DNA of 5,431 nucleotides, taken from an uncultured Eubacteriales bacterium. GTDB taxonomy: Bacteria; Bacillota; Clostridia; Peptostreptococcales; Anaerovoracaceae. Made by a program: the position numbers and the translations under genes. The DNA lies in contig CADBQT010000211.1 in assembly GCA_902796875.1 (NCBI GenBank), positions 1 through 5,431 of the forward strand, read 5' to 3'. The notes under the pieces are model-generated. The model was given only the letters and a program-made list of their open reading frames with translations. It ran no database searches and was not told the DNA's origin. Below, piece by piece: positions 1 through 5,201 of this stretch (position 1 is the first letter of the stretch; each line of letters begins with the position of its first letter).

Positions 1-512
1 GTCTCGATGTCGTTGACCATCCGGCTCTGGATCTCTCCGTGAGTCTGCCGGTCGAAGTACTTCAAAGGCAGTCGGTCCAGTTTCCGGGACATCTCGTCCC
101 GAAGAGTATAGATGACACGCTGAGACACTCCGGCCATGATCCAGCCCTGGATCACGCCGAAGATCAGGCTCAGGCCGTACAAAGCCAGGAGCACGCCCAG
201 GATCATCAGCAGTTCCCGATAGTCCACACCGGAGCCCATGACCCCGGACACTACCTTGTCGGTGGCCGCCCCCAGGATCGCCGGGGATATGATGTTGAAC
301 ACCGTGCTGGCGACGGCGCAGATCAGCACGATCACCAACCGGATGCGGTAGGGCTTCAGATAGGTGAAGAGGGTCTTCATGGTGCCCCTGAAGTCTCTCG
401 CCTTCTCACCGGGCATCATGGCCTGGGCTCTGCCGCCTCTGCCTCCCCGGCCGTGGAACCCGCCGGGGCTGGCGTTATTGGGCTGACGTCTGGTCGTTTC
501 ACTCAACGCCAT
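1..512 (-). CDS. ABC exporter half-transporter, second subunit of a heterodimer (C-terminus beyond the window)
   Basis: Only the first 170 residues are visible; the gene runs off the left edge. Residues 1-44 form a Gly/Arg/Pro-rich cytoplasmic extension (GFHGRGGRGGR near 18-28, MMPGEKARDF near 32-41), typical of one subunit of clostridial heterodimeric multidrug-type ABC exporters. Two membrane segments follow (about 58-80 and 101-127). The RDEMSRKLDRLPLKYFD and GEIQSRMVNDIE stretches are the conserved coupling region of type IV (exporter) permease domains. The nucleotide-binding domain is outside the window. The gene overlaps the preceding subunit by 14 bp, which implies translational coupling and a heterodimer. 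The start is uncertain: AAGGGGG (515-521) is only 2 nt from the ATG at 512 but 8 nt from an in-frame TTG at 506. The family call is firm; the substrate is unknown. Confidence 0.88.
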   Translation of the reverse strand, partial: MALSETTRRQPNNASPGGFHGRGGRGGRAQAMMPGEKARDFRGTMKTLFTYLKPYRIRLVIVLICAVASTVFNIISPAILGAATDKVVSGVMGSGVDYRELLMILGVLLALYGLSLIFGVIQGWIMAGVSQRVIYTLRDEMSRKLDRLPLKYFDRQTHGEIQSRMVNDIE

Positions 513-2355
513 CACCCCCTTCCGCCGGAGCATCTTCTCCGAGAGGCGCATCTCCGTCCGCCGGAGCGTCCGACTCAACGCCAAACCGGCTCAGTTCTTC
601 CTCGCTGAGCTGGGACAGGGCGATCTCCTGGTACACCCGGCACTCCTCCATGAGCTGCCGATGGGTGCCCCGGCCCACGATCCTGCCCTCGTGGAGGACG
701 ATGATCTGGTCCGCGTCCAGGATCGTGTTGATCCGCTGGGCCACGATAAAGATGGTGCTTTCTCTGGCCGCTTCCTTCAGAGCTTCCCGCAGAGCTTTGT
801 CCGTGCGGAAGTCCAAAGCGCTGAAGCTGTCGTCAAAGATATATATGGCAGGTTTTCTGACCAGGGCCCTGGCGATGGACAGTCGTTGCCTTTGGCCGCC
901 GGAAACGTTGGTCCCGCCCTGAGCGATCTCCTCGTCGAACCCGTCGTCTTTTTCGTCGATGAATTCCATGGCCTGGGCGACCTCCGCCGCTTCGGTCATC
1001 TCCTCCAGGGTCGCGTCCTCCTTGCCGTACCGCAGGTTGGTGGCGATGGTCCCGGAGAACAGGGTCCCCTTCTGGGGGATCAGGCCGATCAGTGCCCGCA
1101 GGTCTTTCTGGGTCATGTCCCGCACGTCGCAGCCGTCCACAAGGACCTGCCCCGCGGTCACGTCGTAGAACCGGGGGATCAGGTGGACGAGAGTGGACTT
1201 GCCGCTTCCCGTTCCTCCGATGATGGCCGTAGTCTCTCCCGGTCTCGCCGCAAAGTCAATAGCGGTCAGGGTATTCTTTTCCGCATCGGGATAGGCGAAA
1301 TCCACGCCTTTGAATTCCACGACACCTCTGGCTTTGGGGTCCGGAAGGCCCTCGGCGGAAGCATCCTGGGACACTTGTGCCGGAAGCTTGGGCGCCGCCG
1401 GATCCACGATGGAAAGATCCGTCCCCAGCACCTCGCTGATCCGCTGGGCCGATACCATGGCCCGGGGAAGCATGATGAACATGGCCGTCACGAAGAGGAA
1501 GGACATGATCACGTGCATGGCGTACTGAAGATAGGCCAGCATGTCTCCGATGAGGAGTTTATCCGCCTCGATGAGATGGGCGCCTGCCCAGACGATGAGT
1601 ATGCTCACCGCGTTCATGACGAACATGAGGGCGGGCATGAGGAAAGACATGGCCCGGTTGACGAAGATGTTGATCCCCATCAGGTCCGCATTGGCGTTGT
1701 CGAAACGGCGCTCCTCCTGCCTTTCCGTGGTGAAAGCCCGGATGACCAGAAGTCCTTCAAGCCTTTCCTTCATGATCAGGTTCAGCCGGTCCAGCTTGGA
1801 CTGAAGCACGCGAAACTTGGGAAGCACCGCCAGGAAGGCGATGATCATCACACAAAGGATCACCCCGAGGGCCACCCCGATGGTCCAGGAAAGGGACACG
1901 CTGGTGTGAAGCGCTTTGTATACGGCGCCGATGCCCATGATGGGGGCGAACAGAGCCATCCGCATGAGCATGGTGGATGTCTGCTGCACCGTCTGGATGT
2001 CATTGGTGGACCGGGTGATCAGAGACGCTGCGGAGAACCGGTTCATCTCCGCCATGCTGAAGGACGTGACTTTCTGAAACAGGGCGCTCCGGATGTTCCG
2101 GCAGATCCGCGCCGCCGACCAGGCCGCGAAAAACGATCCGGTAATAGCAAAGATCATGGAGCCCGCCGATACGATGAGCATGATCGTCCCCATGTCCTTC
2201 ACGTGGTTCAGGTCGCCCTTGACGATCCCGTCGTCGATGATCCGGGACATGTATCCGGGCAGTGCCAGCTCGCACATGGCCTGACCGAAGAGGAGTCCCA
2301 TGATCAGAAACATGATGGGTATGTAGTTTCGGTAGTAGCGTAAGATGTGTTTCAC
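499..2355 (-). CDS. ABC exporter half-transporter with degenerate ATP site (permease-ATPase fusion)
   Basis: This is a full-length half-transporter of 618 residues in the inner membrane. A six-helix exporter domain (about 1-305) precedes a nucleotide-binding domain (about 345-585). Visible motifs are A-loop Y355, Walker A GGTGSGKS (380-387), Q-loop Q428, signature VSGGQ (484-488), Walker B IYIFD (504-508) and D-loop SALD (512-515). The residue after Walker B is Asp509 instead of the catalytic Glu, and the H-loop His is Gln540 (VAQR). These two changes mark the degenerate-site subunit of heterodimeric exporters such as TM287/288 and BmrCD; the partner is the overlapping gene at 1-512. The start is GTG, with AGGGA 9 nt upstream and an in-frame TAA three codons before it. 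The acidic tail carries three tandem DAPxxx hexapeptides (596-613). Substrate cannot be read from the sequence; a multidrug or peptide/lipid exporter is the usual assignment. Confidence 0.95.
   Translation of the reverse strand: MKHILRYYRNYIPIMFLIMGLLFGQAMCELALPGYMSRIIDDGIVKGDLNHVKDMGTIMLIVSAGSMIFAITGSFFAAWSAARICRNIRSALFQKVTSFSMAEMNRFSAASLITRSTNDIQTVQQTSTMLMRMALFAPIMGIGAVYKALHTSVSLSWTIGVALGVILCVMIIAFLAVLPKFRVLQSKLDRLNLIMKERLEGLLVIRAFTTERQEERRFDNANADLMGINIFVNRAMSFLMPALMFVMNAVSILIVWAGAHLIEADKLLIGDMLAYLQYAMHVIMSFLFVTAMFIMLPRAMVSAQRISEVLGTDLSIVDPAAPKLPAQVSQDASAEGLPDPKARGVVEFKGVDFAYPDAEKNTLTAIDFAARPGETTAIIGGTGSGKSTLVHLIPRFYDVTAGQVLVDGCDVRDMTQKDLRALIGLIPQKGTLFSGTIATNLRYGKEDATLEEMTEAAEVAQAMEFIDEKDDGFDEEIAQGGTNVSGGQRQRLSIARALVRKPAIYIFDDSFSALDFRTDKALREALKEAARESTIFIVAQRINTILDADQIIVLHEGRIVGRGTHRQLMEECRVYQEIALSQLSEEELSRFGVESDAPADGDAPLGEDAPAEGGDGVE
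535..570 (-). repeat. First two of three tandem DAPxxx codon repeats in the ABC subunit tail
   Basis: Three consecutive 18-bp units encode DAPADG, DAPLGE and DAPAEG (570-553, 552-535 and 534-517 on the minus strand). They form an acidic, Pro/Ala-rich, probably disordered C-terminal tail. The third unit (517-534) also contains the G-rich ribosome-binding sequence for the overlapping downstream subunit. Confidence 0.6.
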
Positions 2356-2396
2356 TATAGGTTATCCCTGTCTTCCCCTTCGAATATGCTGTCGGC

Positions 2397-3395
2397 TCAA
2401 AGCCGGATCGTTACCTCTCCCGTGGTCAGGGTCTCTCTGGTCCCGTCGGTGAACATGACCATGAGGCCTCCGTTTTCATCGATTCCCATGACCCGGGCCG
2501 GGTCCCCTTTCATCTCTTCCTGAGGGTCCTTCCGGTAGGCGCCCCGGTACACCTGGACCTGCTGTCCGGTGAGAATGTCCTTTTCCCGGTAGATCTCCAT
2601 GAAGCCTTTTTCTTCGATGGCCTCCAGGTTGTCCAAGGTGCGGGCGACGATGTCGGCGGCCAGGGCCGACCGGCTGTAGTCTCCCTCCACGGCACCGGCG
2701 ATCTTTTGCAGTTCCCGGGGGAATCCCTTCATGGTGGTGTTGACCCCGATGCCGATCACCAGGTGATCCAGTCCGCCGGTCTCGAAATCCGTGACCCCTT
2801 CGGTGAGGATGCCGCAGATCTTTTTGCCGTCCAGGTACACATCGTTGACCCACTTGATCCCCGTGTCCACGCCGCAGATCTCATCCACGGACCGGGCCAC
2901 CGCTTCCGCCGCCGCCACGGTCACCAGCACCGACCGACTCAGGTCGAAATCCGGCTTCACAATGATGCTCAGGTAGAGCCCTTCTCTCGGGGAATGGAAT
3001 CCGCGGCCAAGTCTGCCTTTGCCCGCCGTCTGCTGGAGGGCGATCACCACGCTTCCGTGGAGATCCGCTCCGTCGGGAGTCGCCCCGTCGGCAGCGATCT
3101 GCCGGGCCCGGTTGTTGGTGGAATCCAGCACGTCGTAGATGTAGACGCCGTTGTTTCTGTATTTCGCCGGCAGGTACCGGCGGATCTCGTCGGCGGTGAT
3201 CTTCCCCGGATCCATGGGCAAAAGATACCCCAGCCGGGTCACCGCTTCTATGGGATACCCCTCCTCACGAAGACGGGCGATGGCCTTCCACACTGCCGCC
3301 CGGGACACACCAAGACCCTCGGAGAGTTTCTCTCCGGACAGGTAGGTCCCCCGGTTCTCTTCCAGGGCTTCCAGAACGGCTTCTTTAACGGTCAT
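2397..3395 (-). CDS. birA: Bifunctional biotin-[acetyl-CoA-carboxylase] ligase / biotin repressor
   Basis: Class II BirA of 332 residues (E. coli BirA has 321). It makes biotinyl-5'-AMP from biotin and ATP, then biotinylates the carrier protein of biotin enzymes; as the holo-repressor dimer it binds the biotin operator. Residues 1-60 are a winged helix-turn-helix (YLSGEKLSEGLGVSRAAVWKAI). The catalytic domain shows DSTN (91-94), the adenylate-binding loop QQTAGKGRLGR (121-131, a variant of GRGRRG), KWVND with catalytic Lys181, KKICGIL (191-197) and VIGIGVN (213-219). The C-terminal SH3-like domain is about 277-332. I chose the ATG at 3395 because AAGGGGGGAG (3402-3411) lies 6 nt upstream. The longer frame from GTG 3437 begins inside the promoter, and the ATG at 3401 sits against the Shine-Dalgarno. 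Own promoter and operator upstream imply autoregulation. Confidence 0.95.
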   Translation of the reverse strand: MTVKEAVLEALEENRGTYLSGEKLSEGLGVSRAAVWKAIARLREEGYPIEAVTRLGYLLPMDPGKITADEIRRYLPAKYRNNGVYIYDVLDSTNNRARQIAADGATPDGADLHGSVVIALQQTAGKGRLGRGFHSPREGLYLSIIVKPDFDLSRSVLVTVAAAEAVARSVDEICGVDTGIKWVNDVYLDGKKICGILTEGVTDFETGGLDHLVIGIGVNTTMKGFPRELQKIAGAVEGDYSRSALAADIVARTLDNLEAIEEKGFMEIYREKDILTGQQVQVYRGAYRKDPQEEMKGDPARVMGIDENGGLMVMFTDGTRETLTTGEVTIRL

Positions 3396-3401
3396 GGCCA
3401 T

Positions 3402-3411
3402 CTCCCCCCTT
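3402..3411 (-). promoter_or_regulatory. Shine-Dalgarno of birA that sets the start
   Basis: AAGGGGGGAG on the minus strand ends 6 nt before the ATG at 3395, which is ideal spacing. It lies directly against the other ATG at 3401 and so argues for the 332-residue form. Confidence 0.7.
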
Positions 3412-3425
3412 ACCGACGCCCTACT

Positions 3426-3454
3426 ATTGTAAACCACCCCGGGGATTTTGACAA
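3426..3454 (-). promoter_or_regulatory. birA promoter overlapping a predicted BirA operator
   Basis: On the minus strand TTGTCA (3449-3454) and TACAAT (3426-3431) are separated by exactly 17 bp, a near-consensus vegetative promoter. The predicted start near 3419 gives a leader of about 24 nt with a good Shine-Dalgarno. The same bases form a split half-site pair, TTGTAAACC (3427-3435, plus reading), a 10-bp spacer containing CCCCGGGG, and TTTTGACAA (3446-3454). TTGTAAACC is the canonical BirA half-site known from the E. coli bio operator. The second half is only an approximate inverted copy. The bioY site has the same layout, which supports a shared operator. Binding by BirA is inferred. Confidence 0.7.
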
Positions 3455-3500
3455 CGGCGGTGGTTCGTTTGATGGCGGTCCGGCGGTGGTTCGTTTGATG
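3455..3500. repeat. Perfect 20-bp direct repeat, two copies, between bioY and birA
   Basis: CGGCGGTGGTTCGTTTGATG occurs at 3455-3474 and again at 3481-3500, with a 6-bp spacer (period 26). It starts at the base next to the birA operator and ends 7 bp from the bioY stop codon. It is non-coding, has only weak internal pairing (CGGTC/GACCG) and does not look like an intrinsic terminator. It may be a recent tandem duplication; no function is recognised. Confidence 0.9.
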
Positions 3501-3507
3501 ACCGGAA

Positions 3508-4056
3508 TCAGAGAACGGTGCGTAACTTGCGGATGAGAATGGATGCGGCAGCGATCTTCAATGCGTCGCCGGGCAGGAAGGGAAAGACACAGGCCACCAG
3601 GGCAGCCCAGATCCCGGTTCCCGTGCTGATGATGAACCACAGGGTGCCGAGGAAGTAACAGGCGGCCAGGCCCACGATCATGGCGATGATGCAGTACAGG
3701 TACTCCGTGGCGGGGCTCGAAGCCCGGTTCAGGGTGTGGTCCAGGATCAGTCCGATGAGAAAGGCGGCCAGGATGTAACCGATGATGTAGCCGCCGGTGG
3801 GACCGGCCAGCACGCTGAAGCCTCCCCGGAATCCGGCAAAGACCGGGACGCCGGCTGCGCCCAGAAGGGTATAGACGGCCAGGGAGATGGTCCCGTATTT
3901 TTTGCCCAGCAGTCCTCCCGCCAGGAAGACGGCAAGGGTCGCCAGGTTGACGGGGACCGGAGTGAATCCCAGGGGGATGGAAATGTATGAACAGACCGCA
4001 GTCAGGGCGGCGAAAAGGCCGCAAAGGGCCATGTAGGCTGTCTTGGAGTATCTCAT
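3508..4056 (-). CDS. bioY: Biotin transporter BioY, substrate-binding (S) component of an ECF transporter
   Basis: A 182-residue, highly hydrophobic membrane protein with about six membrane helices, the usual BioY size. Family hallmarks are SIPLGFTPVPVNLATLAVFLAG (split around 26-47), the GAAGVPVF turn (67-73), FRGGF..LAGPTGGYIIGY (76-94) and FLPGDALKI (160-168). BioY captures biotin and in group II ECF systems works with shared EcfA/EcfA'/EcfT components; none is encoded here, so they would come from elsewhere in the genome. The neighbour birA and the matching operator fit a biotin-responsive uptake module. I chose the ATG at 4056 because MRYSKTAYMALCGLFAALTA aligns with normal BioY N-termini. 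The open frame extends to an ATG at 4161, but that adds 35 residues with no membrane character and is read through the promoter. No Shine-Dalgarno precedes 4056, so the mRNA may be leaderless. Confidence 0.93.
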   Translation of the reverse strand: MRYSKTAYMALCGLFAALTAVCSYISIPLGFTPVPVNLATLAVFLAGGLLGKKYGTISLAVYTLLGAAGVPVFAGFRGGFSVLAGPTGGYIIGYILAAFLIGLILDHTLNRASSPATEYLYCIIAMIVGLAACYFLGTLWFIISTGTGIWAALVACVFPFLPGDALKIAAASILIRKLRTVL

Positions 4057-4063
4057 GGGGCAG

Positions 4064-4092
4064 ATTGTAAACCTATTCAAACAGTTTGTCAA
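4064..4092 (-). promoter_or_regulatory. bioY promoter overlapping a predicted BirA operator
   Basis: On the minus strand TTGACA (4087-4092), a 17-bp spacer and TACAAT (4064-4069) make a near-perfect vegetative promoter. The plus reading is TTGTAAACC (4065-4073), 10 bp, GTTTGTCAA (4084-4092), the same spacing as upstream of birA. TTGTAAACC equals a canonical BirA half-site; the other half is imperfect. Repressor bound here would cover both promoter hexamers. Only 7 bases separate the -10 hexamer from the bioY ATG. Confidence 0.75.
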
Positions 4093-4115
4093 CCCGCCAC
4101 ATGGAGAAATGAAAC

Positions 4116-4133
4116 ACTTCTTCTTCAAGAAGT
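4116..4133. repeat. 18-bp palindrome (ACTTCTT-CTTC-AAGAAGT)
   Basis: A perfect 7-bp inverted repeat with a 4-base centre lies between the bioY promoter and the candidate divergent small-RNA promoter. It could be a regulator-binding site for one or both promoters, or a small hairpin. Its left arm is part of a 15-bp direct repeat found again at 4248-4262. No regulator is recognised. Confidence 0.55.
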
Positions 4134-4134
4134 C

Positions 4135-4164
4135 TTCACAATAGCATCCCGAAATCGGCATAAT
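4135..4164 (+). promoter_or_regulatory. Candidate plus-strand promoter for a small RNA
   Basis: TTCACA (4135-4140) and CATAAT (4159-4164) each match the vegetative consensus at 5 of 6 positions, with an 18-bp spacer. The predicted start is near 4171. It is divergent from the bioY promoter. A minus-strand TATAAT at 4175-4180 lacks a convincing -35 partner. Confidence 0.4.
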
Positions 4165-4213
4165 TGCCTGCTATATTATAGTCACAGCAAGGGAGAACAA
4201 AACTTCCAAGCTG

Positions 4214-4309
4214 ATGAAATGAATACCGGGGAGCCGGTCGAACACCAAAACACTTCTTCTTCTCATTCCCCAAACAACTCTAACGGCTCCCTCCGGAAAC
4301 TCATTTCAT
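4214..4309. repeat. Long interrupted inverted repeat (about 20 paired bases, 47-nt loop)
   Basis: The left arm contains ATGAAATGA (4214-4222), CCGG (4226-4229) and GGAGCCG (4230-4236). The right arm contains CGGCTCC (4284-4290), CCGG (4293-4296) and TCATTTCAT (4301-4309). Mismatches are limited to one internal loop (ATA opposite AAAC) and a 2-base CT bulge. All three helices are perfect. Confidence 0.85.
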
Positions 4310-4351
4310 AGGATACACCTCCTACACAAAGCAAATGATAATGATGACGAG

Positions 4352-4378
4352 AAAAACCGGCGCAGGGCGCCGGTTTTT
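4352..4378. terminator. Bidirectional intrinsic terminator
   Basis: AAAAACCGGCGC (4352-4363) pairs perfectly with GCGCCGGTTTTT (4367-4378) around an AGG loop, giving a GC-rich stem with a T run on either strand. Outer arms ATGATGAC (4341-4348) and GTCATCAT (4383-4390) extend the hairpin by another 8 bp. On the minus strand it lies 18 nt after the ecsC-family stop codon and would end that transcript. On the plus strand it would end the candidate small RNA. Confidence 0.92.
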
Positions 4379-4396
4379 CATTGTCATCATATTCGG

Positions 4397-5188
4397 TCAT
4401 TCGCTCTCTGCCTCTGCCTTTGCGCGGGCCTTCGCCTCCCGAAGGCGGATCAGCAGCCGTCGCTTGCGATACTTCACGTCGGCATAGGTCTTCACCTTAT
4501 TCAGGTAGATGGGATTGGAAAGACCGCCGGCGACGCCCACCAGCGGGATGGTCTGAACGAACTTCAGGTAGAGCATCTCGTCGGACAGAGCTTTGGAGGT
4601 ACGGGCGATCTGATCGTTCATGTTTCCGTAGTAGTGGTAATCTTCTTTATCGATCTCCTTCATCAGCTGGTCCAGCTCGGCGCTCAACTCCTCCGCGTGC
4701 TTCCCCCGGGCGAGGGCCGCTTCGATGAGGCGGAGGATGAACATGAGCTCCGTCTTGGTGGTGTACTCGAACTGATAAGAGAGGGCCGTCTGGTAAACGG
4801 TCCGCAGGAGCATGCCGGTGAAGATGGGGATGTCGGGAAGTCCGATCCCGGCAAGGCCCAGGCCTGCCCCTTCCACGCCGGTGATGAGCATGTCCTTGGC
4901 CCACAGCTTCTGGGCCTCGAGATCGGTGCCTTTGGACTTGCGGAGCTTGTCCTCGTTAAAGGTCTTGCCGATGACCCCGGTGCCCCGGGCGAAGATCAGC
5001 TTGAAGGCTTCCCTGAACGCATTGTCCAGGGTGTTCTCCAGCTTGTCCGGGACGTATTTGTTCAGCACGCTTTCCAGGCTGAGTTTGGACCCGTACCGGC
5101 TCTTTAAGAGAAGCTCCGTCTCCCGGGCGCGTACCCGGCGAAGCTCTCTCCGTATGTATTTGATGCTGTCTTTCTTCTGGTCGCTCAT
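4397..5188 (-). CDS. EcsC-family protein
   Basis: A 263-residue protein matching the EcsC family as found in Clostridia. Diagnostic segments are VPDKLENTLDNAFREAFKLI (46-65), the RGTGVIGKTF stretch (68-77), the Gly-rich hydrophobic core GVEGAGLGLAGIGLPDIPIF (104-123), which is probably membrane-associated, and IPLVGVAGG then NPIYLNKVKTYADVKYRKR (214-243). The tail (240-263) is strongly charged, with Lys/Arg then Ala/Glu. The family is named after the third gene of the Bacillus ecs operon, but its biochemical role is not established and there is no EcsAB transporter beside it here. The start ATG at 5188 has GGGAGAG (5193-5199) 4 nt upstream. It follows the AEC permease gene by 13 bp, so the two are probably co-transcribed and end at the hairpin at 4352-4378. 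Confidence 0.85.
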   Translation of the reverse strand: MSDQKKDSIKYIRRELRRVRARETELLLKSRYGSKLSLESVLNKYVPDKLENTLDNAFREAFKLIFARGTGVIGKTFNEDKLRKSKGTDLEAQKLWAKDMLITGVEGAGLGLAGIGLPDIPIFTGMLLRTVYQTALSYQFEYTTKTELMFILRLIEAALARGKHAEELSAELDQLMKEIDKEDYHYYGNMNDQIARTSKALSDEMLYLKFVQTIPLVGVAGGLSNPIYLNKVKTYADVKYRKRRLLIRLREAKARAKAEAESE

Positions 5189-5201
5189 GATTCTCTCCCG
5201 G

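Larger units (their letters stand above)
4112..4262. repeat. 15-bp direct repeat AAACACTTCTTCTTC, copies 136 bp apart
   Basis: Identical copies lie at 4112-4126 and 4248-4262. The first lies just upstream of the candidate small-RNA promoter and the second in the large loop of the long inverted repeat. The coordinates span both copies and the sequence between them. Confidence 0.7.
4171..4380 (+). ncRNA. Candidate small RNA, about 210 nt, structured, ending at an intrinsic terminator
   Basis: No protein gene is convincing here, but the interval is rich in structure. Reading the plus strand: a small hairpin (GGGAG/CTTCC, 4191-4207); a long interrupted stem pairing 4214-4236 with 4284-4309 (ATGAAATGA/TCATTTCAT, CCGG/CCGG, GGAGCCG/CGGCTCC, about 20 bp in total); a 47-nt G-poor loop with CTTCTTCTTC and ATTCCCC; a G-poor linker with CACCTCCT, complementary to Shine-Dalgarno sequences; and a strong terminator. 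Upstream is a plausible promoter. Layout supports plus transcription: divergent from bioY and convergent with ecsC onto one bidirectional terminator. It does not match 6S, SRP or any riboswitch consensus I know. The inverted repeat could also fold from the minus strand, so orientation is inferred. Confidence 0.42.

Noticed and set aside
661..2343. 560-residue open frame on the plus strand opposite the ABC gene
   Set aside because: It is the reverse-complement shadow of a GC-rich coding gene: His/Asp/Gly-rich, no domain, no ribosome-binding site. The minus frame has all ABC motifs.
3396..3437. Longer birA starts at GTG 3437 and ATG 3401
   Set aside because: GTG 3437 lies upstream of the predicted transcript start, inside the promoter spacer. 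ATG 3401 is directly against the Shine-Dalgarno, while ATG 3395 has ideal spacing.
2706..3536. 276-residue plus-strand frame opposite birA
   Set aside because: Antisense shadow of birA with no recognisable motifs; it runs through the birA promoter and the tandem repeat.
4057..4161. 35-residue N-terminal extension of BioY from ATG 4161
   Set aside because: It is polar and Cys-rich, unlike BioY N-termini, is read through the promoter/operator, and the family-like start is at 4056.
4175..4180. Minus-strand TATAAT as the bioY promoter
   Set aside because: No acceptable -35 at 16-18 bp, whereas the promoter at 4064-4092 is near-consensus and carries the BirA half-site. The hexamer is part of the short palindrome CTATATTATAG.
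4171..4380. 6S RNA, SRP RNA or a known riboswitch
   Set aside because: A 47-nt open loop does not match the 6S bubble-helix plan. The SRP tetraloop region and the TPP, FMN, SAM, cobalamin, THF and ZTP core sequences that I know are not visible.
4335..4487. Plus-strand frame starting MIMMTRKTG with a signal-peptide-like stretch
   Set aside because: It passes straight through the terminator hairpin, has no Shine-Dalgarno and is antisense to the ecsC-family gene; the hydrophobic run is chance.
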